From contig JAJEIM010000037.1 of assembly GCA_022827785.1 (NCBI GenBank), positions 40,476-104,475 on the forward strand: a DNA stretch of 64,000 nt, written 5' to 3'. Below, one piece after another: positions 56,300 to 64,000 of this stretch. The DNA is from Acidimicrobiia bacterium (GTDB taxonomy: Bacteria; Actinomycetota; Acidimicrobiia; Spongiisociales; Spongiisociaceae). Position 1 is the first letter of the stretch. Each line of letters starts with the position of its first letter. The position numbers were made by a program, and so were the translations under genes. The notes under the pieces are model-generated. The model ran no database searches, was not told the DNA's origin, and saw nothing but the letters and a program-made list of their open reading frames with translations.

Positions 56300-56464
56300 G
56301 CTCGGGGTTGGATCAGGGTCCGGAGGCTTGATCCTTCCTGTCGCATCTGCTCGTATCAATGTGGAACGCCTCTCTGTGGTTTCAATGAGGGAGGCGTTAA
56401 CAAACCCTAAGAGTCACCACCTCCCGGGTTCCAGCCTCAAGCGTGCGCCGGCGGCCGGCGGCCA

Positions 56465-56574
56465 CTGAACGTTGTGACTCGGGACTCGGACAACCCAATG
56501 GGCGTAGTGGCTACGGGGAACCTGATCACCTGCAGGTCGCTTACTGGCCACTGGCGACTGGCCACAAGCCACTT
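56465..56574. repeat. Dispersed intergenic repeat, copy B
   Basis: This is the plus-strand counterpart of copy A at 25045-25182, in inverted orientation, with the same ordered blocks ending in TACTGGCCACTGGCGACTGG. It occupies the last part of the gap between the convergent histidine kinase and sufC genes. Bases 56300-56464 before it show no gene. Confidence 0.6.
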
Positions 56575-57381
56575 CTAGAGATCGAAGGGTGTGTCCGTGA
56601 AGAAGTCGCTCACCGTGGCTGTCTTGCTCGGGGCCTTGGGAGCTGCGATGCCCAGGCGGGACCGCACCGCCGAATACCCGCCGTCCTCCAACTCGTCCGC
56701 TATCTCCGGCCCTCCGGAGTCGACGATCGCGCCGTCCATCATGATGTGCACCCGGTCAGGCCGGATGTAGTTGAGGATGCGGCTGTAGTGGGTGATCATC
56801 AGGACGGCCACCTCGTCGCTCCGCATCTCCTCCACGGCGCCGGCCACCTCCCGTACCGAGTCGATGTCAAGCCCGGAGTCGATCTCGTCCAGCACCATCA
56901 CCCGCGGCTCCAGCACCGCCAGCTGGAACACCTCCGAGCGCTTCTTCTCGCCTCCGGACAGATCGCCGTTCACGGACCGGCCGAGGAACCGTTCCATTCC
57001 GAGGCGCCGCGCTTGGGTGGCGATCCGCTCCCTCGCTTCCTCCGGACCGACACCCAGGGATACCGCCGCCTCCTCGAGCAGCACGGCCAGATCGAGCCCG
57101 GGAATGCTGACCGGATACTGGAGGGCCTGGAAGAGACCGGCCCGGGCCCGCTCGTGGACGTCGAGGTCCACGATCGAGACCCCGTCCACGGCCACCGCCC
57201 CCGACACTTCGTAGCCGGGCTTTCCCGCCAGGACGTGGCACAGGGTGGACTTGCCCGACCCGTTGGGGCCCATGATGGCGTGCACCTCACCGAAGGGAAC
57301 CTCCAGGTCGACCCCCTTGAGGATGGCGAGCCCGCCGATGGAAGCTTGGAGATCCCGTACCCGGAGCGCCGTCCTGCTCAT
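56575..57381 (-). CDS. sufC: Fe-S cluster assembly ATPase SufC
   Basis: 268 residues of an ABC-type ATPase: Walker A GPNGSGKST, Q-loop, LSGGEKKRSEV signature, Walker B VMVLDEIDSGLD and the H-loop ITHYSRIL. The EIDSGLD variant is SufC-specific. It powers the SufBCD scaffold. Its start overlaps the Rieske gene stop by four bases. Confidence 0.95.
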   Translation of the reverse strand: MSRTALRVRDLQASIGGLAILKGVDLEVPFGEVHAIMGPNGSGKSTLCHVLAGKPGYEVSGAVAVDGVSIVDLDVHERARAGLFQALQYPVSIPGLDLAVLLEEAAVSLGVGPEEARERIATQARRLGMERFLGRSVNGDLSGGEKKRSEVFQLAVLEPRVMVLDEIDSGLDIDSVREVAGAVEEMRSDEVAVLMITHYSRILNYIRPDRVHIMMDGAIVDSGGPEIADELEDGGYSAVRSRLGIAAPKAPSKTATVSDFFTDTPFDL

Positions 57382-57701
57382 CGGGAGCCTCCGCTCTCAT
57401 CCATACTCACCATCACGCGGCCCTGCTCGAGCCTCACTTCGTAGGTGGGTACCGGCCGGGTGGCCGGGAGGCTCTGGGGCACTCCGGTCCGGACGTCGAA
57501 CTCCGCTCCGTGAAGCGGGCACTCCACGTCGTAGTCCCACAGATCACCTTCGGAAAGGGACGCCATAGCGTGGCTGCAGGTATCTCCGATCACGTAGAAG
57601 TCGTCCCCGATCCGGAACAGGGCCAAGGTGTGGCCGGCCAGGTCCACCCTGGACCCGCCCTGGGGGAACGCATCCGCGGCGCCGGCGTCCAACCAGGCCA
57701 T
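57378..57701 (-). CDS. Rieske-type ferredoxin in the suf operon
   Basis: 107 residues. The 2Fe-2S Rieske ligands are in CSHAMASL and CPLHGAEFD (CxH ... CxxH). Small Rieske proteins are a regular part of actinobacterial suf operons and are thought to supply electrons. It overlaps sufC by four bases and shares the junction base with sufD. Confidence 0.93.
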   Translation of the reverse strand: MAWLDAGAADAFPQGGSRVDLAGHTLALFRIGDDFYVIGDTCSHAMASLSEGDLWDYDVECPLHGAEFDVRTGVPQSLPATRPVPTYEVRLEQGRVMVSMDESGGSR

Positions 57702-58960
57702 CAGGATGCGGCCCGCTGTTGCGCGCCGGCGAACTTGGCGGCCACCGCCCGCCGCGACGGAGCGGCCAGCTCAGGCACGGTGAAGCCCGACAGTATCTCG
57801 TTGAAGAAGCCCCTCACGAGCAGGCGCTCGGCCGGGTTCCGGGGCAACCCCCGGCTCATCAGGTAGTAGAGCTGCTGCTCGTCCAGCGGGCCCGAGGAGG
57901 ATCCGTGCCCGCACTGGAGGTCGTCGGTGAGTATCTCCAGGTTCGGAACCGAGTTGACCTTCGCACCGTCGGAGAGCACCAGGTTGCGGTTGGTCTCGAA
58001 AGCGGAAGTTCCCACCGCCCCCTTCTCGATCCTCATGAGTCCGGTCCAGACGGCGCGGGCGTCGTCGGCAACCGCTCCCTTGAGGAAAATGTCGGACGTG
58101 GTCCGGGGACCCTGGTGGGTGACGTAGATGCGGTAGTCCAGGACCTGCGAGCCGTCGCCGAAATAGATGCCACCCATCTGGACCGACGATCCCAGCCCGG
58201 CCAGGGAGATTCCCAGCCGTTGCCGGGCATATAGGCCCCCGAGGCCCACCTCTGCGATCCGCAGCGTGGAATCCCGCCCGGTCACGAACTGGTGATGGGC
58301 GACCATGCGGGCCGGATCGGACAGGTTCTGGACCACCGAGACGGACAGGCGGGCGCCGCGACCCACCAGCGTCTCCACTATTGGGCTGACCAGCAGGTCG
58401 GCGCCGGGCGCCGACCGGTACAGGACCACCACCGAAGCCTCCGAGTCGGGCCCGCCGACCACAGTCAGGTGCGGGAAACTGACCGCCCCCGCGGTCACGG
58501 CCTGGATGTCCACGACCACCGGCGCACCAAGCGTCCTCCCGGCCGGAATCGTCACCACCGCTCCGGGCGGCGCCATGGCGTGGTGAGCGGCCGCGAACAC
58601 GTCAACCTCTGGAGAGACCATCGTTCCGTACAAGCCTGCCGCCCGGCCGTCGGGTACCTCAACCGGCCGGTGGATTTCGATCTCGCCGGCCTCGACATCC
58701 ACCACAGCGCCGTCCACCATCGTCAGGCCGCCGCTCACCTCCCCCAGCGCTTCGAGGTACTCGTCGCGGCCCAGATCTCCGGACGGTTCGGGAGCGGGAC
58801 GGAAGTCGTCGAGGACGAAATCGATGTCGACGTACTTCCAGTCCTCGTCCTTGGGACCGGGCATGGCAGCCGACGCCAGGGCCTGGCGGCCCCGGTCGCG
58901 CAGGCCGGCCAGCCGGGCGGGCTCGTCGCCAATCGACATGGTTGCTGGGGGTGAGGGCAA
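57701..58960 (-). CDS. sufD: Fe-S cluster assembly protein SufD
   Basis: 419 residues from a TTG at 58960, chosen because AGAAGG lies 10 bases upstream; the ATG at 58939 has no ribosome site. The SufB/SufD core beta-helix is recognisable: GGIYFGDGSQVLDYRIYVTHQGP, DGAKVNSVPNLEILTDDLQC and GHGSSSGPLDEQQLYYLMSRG read in pieces, ending near RRAVAAKFAG. It forms the scaffold with SufB and SufC. The gene order here is sufD-Rieske-sufC, with sufB 3.5 kb upstream beyond other genes. Confidence 0.92.
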   Translation of the reverse strand: MPSPPATMSIGDEPARLAGLRDRGRQALASAAMPGPKDEDWKYVDIDFVLDDFRPAPEPSGDLGRDEYLEALGEVSGGLTMVDGAVVDVEAGEIEIHRPVEVPDGRAAGLYGTMVSPEVDVFAAAHHAMAPPGAVVTIPAGRTLGAPVVVDIQAVTAGAVSFPHLTVVGGPDSEASVVVLYRSAPGADLLVSPIVETLVGRGARLSVSVVQNLSDPARMVAHHQFVTGRDSTLRIAEVGLGGLYARQRLGISLAGLGSSVQMGGIYFGDGSQVLDYRIYVTHQGPRTTSDIFLKGAVADDARAVWTGLMRIEKGAVGTSAFETNRNLVLSDGAKVNSVPNLEILTDDLQCGHGSSSGPLDEQQLYYLMSRGLPRNPAERLLVRGFFNEILSGFTVPELAAPSRRAVAAKFAGAQQRAAS

Positions 58961-59091
58961 GGAGACAGATCCTTCTTCCGGAATCCGGCGGGCGGATGGT
59001 AACGGGTGAACCGATGCTATCCATCCACCCTCGACCGGCCAAAGGCGGGCGCCCCGACAGCATACCGACGACTCTGGCAACCCTCGAGCTA

Positions 59092-59826
59092 CTACCTACC
59101 GACCAGGTCGGCCGCTCGGGTGAACACCGCGTCCAGCATCGGCTCGGTCAGCCTCCCGGTGAAGGTGTTCTGCTGGGAAGGGTGATAGCAGCCGATGATC
59201 GTGGGGGCCGCCGCGCCGGGGTGGACCTCTACGCCGTGGGAGAAACGCGGCTTGGGGGTGGGGATCTCCCACCCTCGGCGGCGGCCGATGCGCAGGGTCT
59301 GGTCGAAAGCCATGCCCCCGAGCGCGACCACCACCTCGACACGCCGGCACAGGTCGAGCTCCTGCTCGATCCAGGGGGCGCATGCATCCCGCTCGGCCGC
59401 GGTGGGCCGGTTCTGGGGCGGAACGCATCTGACGATGGCGGTGATGGCTGCGTCGATCAGGCGGAAACCGTCATCCCGGTGGTCCGCGACCGGACGATTG
59501 GCGAAGCCCGTGCGATGAAGGGTCCGGAACAGCCATTCCCCGGATCGGTCTCCCATGAACATCTGTCCGGTCCGGTTCGAGCCGTGGGCGCCGGGGGCCA
59601 GGCCGACGATCAGCAACCGTGCCTCGGGATCCCCCAGCATCGGCACCGGTCGAGCCCAGTAATCATGGTCGGCGTAGGCGGCCCGCTTCTTCACCGCCAA
59701 CTCCTCCCGCCAATCCACCAGACGGGCGCACAGCCGGCACTCGATCAGCTCGGCCTGGAGCCGATCGAAGGCCACCGTCCGGGCGGATTGCCCGCTGTCC
59801 ACGTCGCTGTCGGGGGTCCGGATCAT
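59092..59826 (-). CDS. Type-5 uracil-DNA glycosylase (UDGb)
   Basis: 244 residues from the ATG at 59826, which overlaps the preceding gene's stop (ATGA). Motif A GLAPGAHGSNRTG is the family-5 signature; motif B is GCYHPSQQNTF. Cysteines at CRLCARL and two further C's fit the 4Fe-4S cluster. It removes uracil and other deaminated bases from DNA. Confidence 0.88.
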   Translation of the reverse strand: MIRTPDSDVDSGQSARTVAFDRLQAELIECRLCARLVDWREELAVKKRAAYADHDYWARPVPMLGDPEARLLIVGLAPGAHGSNRTGQMFMGDRSGEWLFRTLHRTGFANRPVADHRDDGFRLIDAAITAIVRCVPPQNRPTAAERDACAPWIEQELDLCRRVEVVVALGGMAFDQTLRIGRRRGWEIPTPKPRFSHGVEVHPGAAAPTIIGCYHPSQQNTFTGRLTEPMLDAVFTRAADLVGR

Positions 59827-61364
59827 CCGGTCGCCGGGTCGAGCGCTTCCACGTTGAAGACGCTGACCGCATTCCACAGCATCCAGCCCAGCGAGCGCGC
59901 CTCGGCGGCATCGATCTGCTCCCGTACCTGGTCCGGTGTGTAGTAGAAGTCCTGGAGCCAGGGGCGGATGATGGCCTGGCCCTCGACCCGTTTCAGTCCG
60001 GCGTCGAGCGCTCCGGCCACCACCTCCCCCGGGTGATCGTTGGGCGTGTCGAAGCCGAACCATCCGGTCGAGTAGTGGCTCGGGTAGACCATGGGTGACA
60101 CCACATCAGCGGTGGCGGAGAGTGCCGTGAACTCCTGGCCGATCCCTCCGTCCCCGATCACGGTGGTGATGAACCCGAAGATGTCGGCCGCAACCAGGCA
60201 ACCGAGCGGGTGGAGGCGATCGGCGGCCTGATCCAGGAAGCTGGTGATCGTCCCGATGCGGATGTCCTCCGAGTCGCCCAGGTCGAAGACGGCCGTGTCC
60301 GGATAGCCGTCGGGGAACCGGACGTAGTCGAACTGGATCTCGTCGAACCCGGCCCTGCAGACCTCTTCGGCCAGCCGCAGGGCGTATTCCCGAGCCTGCG
60401 AATCGGTGGGATCTAGGAAGTACTGGTTGCGTTTGCGGAAGGGAGCACCTGTGGCCGTGTCATGTACAGCCATGTCGACCACCGCCCGCGCCGCGATGGG
60501 GTCCTGGAAGGTCACGAGACGCGCGATCTTGTACAGGCCCCGAACGTCCATCTGGGCCACCATCCGGTCGATGTCGAACAGGACGTCCACCGCGCCGACC
60601 TCACGGGCCAGGCTCACTTCCGTGTCGTAGAGGACCCGGCCCGACTCATCCTTCACATCGATCACCAGGGCGTTGACCACCGTGTCCTCGGCAATCGAGA
60701 GAAGCTCCGACCATTGCGCCTCGTCCACGAACACGGTGTGTCCGATGTGTAGAGCCCGGATCAGATACGGCTCCAGGATGATCTCGCGGACCAGCACCTC
60801 TCCGTCCCAGTCGAACTCGGTCGTGACCCATCCGGGACGCTCGACTGTGATGGTGCCCGGTGATGCCCTTGATATCTCGAAGCCGCCCTGATCGTCGGTC
60901 ATGACGTTGATGTCGCCCAGCGAGACCGAAGCGATCGGCAACCCGAATCCCTGGCTGTCCACCACCGCACCGCGCAGGACAACGGGCCGCAGAGCCAGTT
61001 CCACGGGTTCGTCCTTGAACGAGTCCACCACCACCGCGCCCGGGAAGAAACCTTGGGCTTGTACGGTGGCCGAGGTGGGCTCGCCCTCCCATCGCACCCG
61101 GAACACACCGCCTCCGTCGGTGACCTCAGGACCGTGCTCCGTGTCGGCCAGCGCTCCTACGATCGGCTCTCCGGCATCATCCTGGACGAGGATGGACACG
61201 GTCGGAACCTCGGAGGGCGGCGGGATGGGCGCTTCCCCGACCACCACCACCGACTGCGCCAGACAGGCGGTCAGGAACACCGATCCCAGGACGGGCAGCA
61301 GTGGCGCCGCCACGCGGCGCGGGAGAGACGGCGCGCGCTGTCGAGGGCATTGAAACCGTCTCAA
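59823..61364 (-). CDS. Exported putative glycoside hydrolase lipoprotein (DUF4015)
   Basis: 513 residues from a TTG at 61364. Lipobox LTAC (residue ~35). Two Ig-like/carboxypeptidase-regulatory modules (about 45-190: ILVQDDAGEPIVGA, VVDSQGFGLPIASVSL) precede a TIM-barrel-like DUF4015 domain (VNALVIDVKDESGRVLYDT, YKIARLVTFQDPIAA, FDEIQFDYVRFPDG, SPMVYPSHY, RPWLQDFYY). The EIQFDYVRFP segment carries the likely acidic residues. The substrate is unknown; a cell-surface glycan is plausible. Divergent from the sigma factor. Confidence 0.85.
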   Translation of the reverse strand: MRRFQCPRQRAPSLPRRVAAPLLPVLGSVFLTACLAQSVVVVGEAPIPPPSEVPTVSILVQDDAGEPIVGALADTEHGPEVTDGGGVFRVRWEGEPTSATVQAQGFFPGAVVVDSFKDEPVELALRPVVLRGAVVDSQGFGLPIASVSLGDINVMTDDQGGFEISRASPGTITVERPGWVTTEFDWDGEVLVREIILEPYLIRALHIGHTVFVDEAQWSELLSIAEDTVVNALVIDVKDESGRVLYDTEVSLAREVGAVDVLFDIDRMVAQMDVRGLYKIARLVTFQDPIAARAVVDMAVHDTATGAPFRKRNQYFLDPTDSQAREYALRLAEEVCRAGFDEIQFDYVRFPDGYPDTAVFDLGDSEDIRIGTITSFLDQAADRLHPLGCLVAADIFGFITTVIGDGGIGQEFTALSATADVVSPMVYPSHYSTGWFGFDTPNDHPGEVVAGALDAGLKRVEGQAIIRPWLQDFYYTPDQVREQIDAAEARSLGWMLWNAVSVFNVEALDPATG

Positions 61365-61453
61365 GCCGACCCCACAATCAAGGAACACATTGCCAAATCG
61401 TTGCCGGGGTGATACGTTGCCTTGTCGCACCCATGGAGAGGGGGTAAGTAGGC

Positions 61454-62392
61454 GTGGTCTTAACAGCGAGGGAGACACCGCTATCGACCGACGCAGTTGA
61501 CCTGTACCTCGACGAGGTATCGGCGCACCCCCTTCTGACCGCCCAGGACGAGGTAGAGCTCGCTCTCAAGATCGAACTGGGCCGCCAGGCCCGCGACCAA
61601 CTCGATGCCACACCTGACCTCGATCCGTCCGACCGTCCGAAGCTACGCCGGCGGGTGAGGGAGGGCGAGAGAGCCAAAGCCGTCTTCATCCAGTCGAACC
61701 TCCGCCTCGTCATCTCGATCGCCAAGCGCTATTCCGGCCGAGGCATGGACCTGATCGACATGATACAAGAGGGCAACCTCGGACTGATACGGGCTGTCGA
61801 GAAGTTCGACTGGCGGAAAGGTTTCAAGTTCTCCACCTACGCCACCTGGTGGATCCGTCAAGCCATCACCCGCGGGCTCGGCAACCAGGCTCGCACTATC
61901 CGCCTGCCGGTCCACATGGTCGACATCGTCAGAACGGTGAACGAGACGGTCTACACGCTGACCGAGGAACTTCGACGCCGGCCGACCCGTGAGGAGATCG
62001 CGGCCGCCAGCGGTCTCGACATCGACCGGGTAGCAACCGCCCTGGCCACCCCTACCAGCACCACCTCGATAGATCGTCCGGTGGGCGAGGACGGGGATGC
62101 CGTGCTGGGAGACTTCATCCCGGACAAGACTGCCACCGATCCCTTCGCCCATGCCGCCGCCGCCGTGCGACGAGCCCGGATCGAGGAGGCTCTGAGCATG
62201 CTGACCGCCGAGGAGCGCACAGTGGTGGTCGACCGCTACGGGTTGGAGGGATCCCACATGCAGACCCTGACCGACATCGGCGCCAGGTTGGGCGTGACCC
62301 GGGAGCATATACGCCAGATCGAGCGCCGGGCCCTGTCGAAGCTCCGGCATCCCAGCAACGCACATGGGCTGAAGAGTCTGATAGATCTCTAG
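61454..62392 (+). CDS. Second sigma-70 factor (group 2, HrdB/SigB-like)
   Basis: 312 residues from a GTG. Regions 1.2 (DAVDLYLDEVSAHPLLTA), 2 (IQEGNLGLIRAVEKFDWRKG, FSTYATWWIRQAITRGLG) and 4.2 (TLTDIGARLGVTREHIRQIE) are intact; region 1.1 is absent. With rpoD at 47120-48268, this is a non-essential primary-like factor, probably for stationary phase or stress. Confidence 0.9.
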   Translation: MVLTARETPLSTDAVDLYLDEVSAHPLLTAQDEVELALKIELGRQARDQLDATPDLDPSDRPKLRRRVREGERAKAVFIQSNLRLVISIAKRYSGRGMDLIDMIQEGNLGLIRAVEKFDWRKGFKFSTYATWWIRQAITRGLGNQARTIRLPVHMVDIVRTVNETVYTLTEELRRRPTREEIAAASGLDIDRVATALATPTSTTSIDRPVGEDGDAVLGDFIPDKTATDPFAHAAAAVRRARIEEALSMLTAEERTVVVDRYGLEGSHMQTLTDIGARLGVTREHIRQIERRALSKLRHPSNAHGLKSLIDL

Positions 62393-62430
62393 TTGTTAGT
62401 AGCTACTGACCACGAACTGTCAACTACGAA
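62393..62430. repeat. Short imperfect inverted repeat, possibly a shortened member of the dispersed family
   Basis: The 38-base convergent gap holds TAGTTGTTAGTAG, then CTACTGACCAC, which also occurs in copy A, then a loosely inverted CAACTACGAACTA. It is too short to be sure. Confidence 0.35.
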
Positions 62431-63846
62431 CTAGCCGACCGCCCCGGCAGCCGCCATGTTCAACTCGATTAGCCGGTTCATCTCGACGGCGTACTCCATC
62501 GGGAGTTCCTTGACTATCGGCTCGATGAATCCGGCCACCACCATCGAGGTGGCCTCGTCCTCGGTCAGGCCCCGGCTCATCAGGTAGAAGAGCTGCTCCT
62601 CCCCGACCTTGGACACCGTGGCCTCGTGACCGATCTCGGTGTCCGCCTCCTCGATCTCCATGTAGGGGTAGGTGTCGGACCGGCTGTCGTCATCCAGGAT
62701 CAAGGCGTCGCAGCGGACGAACGACTTGGCGTTCTCGGCACCGGGTTCCACCCTCACCAGACCCCGGTAGCCGGCCCGTCCCCCCTCCCTGGTGATGGAC
62801 TTGGACAGGATGGTCGAGGTGGTGTTCGGAGCGACATGGACCATCTTGGCGCCCGTGTCCTGGTGCTGATCCTCGCCGGCGAACGCGATCGACAGCACCT
62901 CGCCATGGGCCCCGGGCTCCATCAGCCACACCGCCGGGTACTTCATCGTCAGCTTGGATCCGATATTGCCGTCGACCCATTCCATGGTGGCGTCGGCATA
63001 CGCGGCGGCCCGCTTGGTCACCAGGTTGTAGACGTTGTTCGACCAGTTCTGGATGGTCGTGTAGCGGCAGCGTCCGCCCCGCTTCACGACGATCTCGACC
63101 ACCGCCGAATGGAGGGAGTCGGTGGTGTAGACGGGCGCGGAGCACCCCTCGACATAGTGGCAGAAGGCGCCCTCGTCCACGATGATCAGGGTCCGCTCGA
63201 ACTGGCCCATGTTCTCCGAGTTGATCCTGAAGTAGGCCTGGAGAGGCTGGTCCACGTGGACTCCCGGAGGGACGTAGATGAACGAGCCCCCCGACCAGAC
63301 CGCCGAGTTGAGGGCGGCGAACTTGTTGTCGTTGGGCGGGATCACCGTCCCGAAATGCTCCTTGACGATGTCGGGGTGGTCCCGAACCGCGGAGTCCATG
63401 TCCATGAACAGGACTCCCATCTCCTCCAGGTCCTCCCGGTTGCGGTGGTAGACGACCTCCGACTCGTACTGGGCGGTCACACCGGCCAGGAACTTGCGCT
63501 CCGCCTCGGGAATTCCCAACTTCTCATAGGTGTCCTTGATGGACTCGGGCACCATGTCCCAGTCCTTGGCCTGGTCCTCGGCCGGCTTGACGTAGTAGTA
63601 GATGTCGTCGAAGTCGATCTCGTCCAGCAGGCCACCGCCGCCCCACGTGGGCATGGGTCGCGCCAGGAACCGCCGGTAGGCCTTGAGGCGGAAGTTGAGC
63701 ATCCAGTCCGGCTCGCCCTTGATGAACGACATCTCGCGGATGATCTCCTCGGAGAGGCCCTTCTCGGGCTTGAAAACGTAGTCGTCCTCGGGGTCGCTCC
63801 AGCCCAGCTTGTAGGCGCCGAGGTCAATATCAACTGTGGTAGTCAT
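62431..63846 (-). CDS. sufB: Fe-S cluster assembly protein SufB
   Basis: 471 residues. Marks of Suf[74 protein letters not shown] and the C-terminal [18 protein letters not shown]. It builds clusters with SufC and SufD. Separated from sufD by three unrelated genes, with the sigma factor on the opposite strand. Confidence 0.95.
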   Translation of the reverse strand: MTTTVDIDLGAYKLGWSDPEDDYVFKPEKGLSEEIIREMSFIKGEPDWMLNFRLKAYRRFLARPMPTWGGGGLLDEIDFDDIYYYVKPAEDQAKDWDMVPESIKDTYEKLGIPEAERKFLAGVTAQYESEVVYHRNREDLEEMGVLFMDMDSAVRDHPDIVKEHFGTVIPPNDNKFAALNSAVWSGGSFIYVPPGVHVDQPLQAYFRINSENMGQFERTLIIVDEGAFCHYVEGCSAPVYTTDSLHSAVVEIVVKRGGRCRYTTIQNWSNNVYNLVTKRAAAYADATMEWVDGNIGSKLTMKYPAVWLMEPGAHGEVLSIAFAGEDQHQDTGAKMVHVAPNTTSTILSKSITREGGRAGYRGLVRVEPGAENAKSFVRCDALILDDDSRSDTYPYMEIEEADTEIGHEATVSKVGEEQLFYLMSRGLTEDEATSMVVAGFIEPIVKELPMEYAVEMNRLIELNMAAAGAVG

Positions 63847-64000
63847 GGTTAGGCCTCCACGACCGGTGAACAGTGGCCCGATCGTTCAGATGGATACCCC
63901 CTGATGATACCAAGGCCCAGCCGGGACCAGAGCACGAAAACCAACCCCTGTCCCATAGACCGGCTGTAGGAAGGGCCGGCATGGTTTCACCAGGTTGAAG

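Overview
This window is chromosomal DNA from a high-GC (about two thirds G+C by eye) actinobacterium. Several traits point to an Acidimicrobiia-like lineage: SLH-like 'DDDGSVHE...GITQGC' repeats, RCC1-like secreted repeats, lipoproteins with Thr-rich linkers, GTG/TTG starts, and core genes such as dnaG-rpoD, recO-uppS-glyS and suf. That placement is an inference from gene content; no rRNA is present. Genes are densely packed, often with 4-base ATGA/GTGA overlaps. No transposase, integrase or CRISPR array was seen.

Layout. 0-4 kb: two PLP enzymes (one truncated by the window edge), then two divergent nitrilase-family amidohydrolases around a strong inverted repeat. 4-11.6 kb: exported proteins (SLH-like plus sugar dehydrogenase, cytochrome c, a 14-repeat propeller plus NodB deacetylase), a DUF368 lipid-carrier transporter and YchF. 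11.7-14.1 kb: gpsA, a NIPSNAP protein and an aldo/keto reductase. 14.2-21 kb: a four-gene operon herA-sbcD(mre11)-sbcC(rad50)-nurA, the archaeal DNA-end-resection set in the same order, here in a bacterium. 21-36 kb: a second sugar dehydrogenase, an MFS transporter, CoxG-like, serC, an aminotransferase, a three-subunit molybdenum hydroxylase, a lipid kinase, a VanW protein and pyruvate kinase. 36-42.4 kb: a UvrA2-type ATPase, choline-sulfatase, a frameshifted lipoprotein and an AhpD-like gene with an in-frame TGA. 42.6-47.1 kb: a taurine/sulfonate-type ABC transporter lying between a tRNA-Asn gene and a partial tRNA copy. 47-54 kb: rpoD, dnaG, yceI, glyS, uppS and recO, all on the minus strand. 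54-64 kb: a pterin dehydratase, a two-component system, a split suf cluster, a type-5 uracil-DNA glycosylase, a secreted glycoside-hydrolase-like lipoprotein and a second sigma-70 factor.

The most striking observation is the AhpD-like gene at 41853-42401 (minus). A TGA sits exactly where the second redox cysteine of the CxxC motif belongs. It is followed 18 bases later by the GGTCT loop of a perfect 7-bp hairpin, the geometry and loop of the E. coli fdhF SECIS element. This strongly suggests a selenoprotein with a Cys-x-x-Sec active site that ordinary gene calling would split in two or call a pseudogene.

Other points of interest: a ~110-bp dispersed intergenic repeat present at two or three convergent gene junctions, two clean operator palindromes, an ABC ATPase fused to five membrane segments, and a recent 222-bp internal duplication in the propeller gene.
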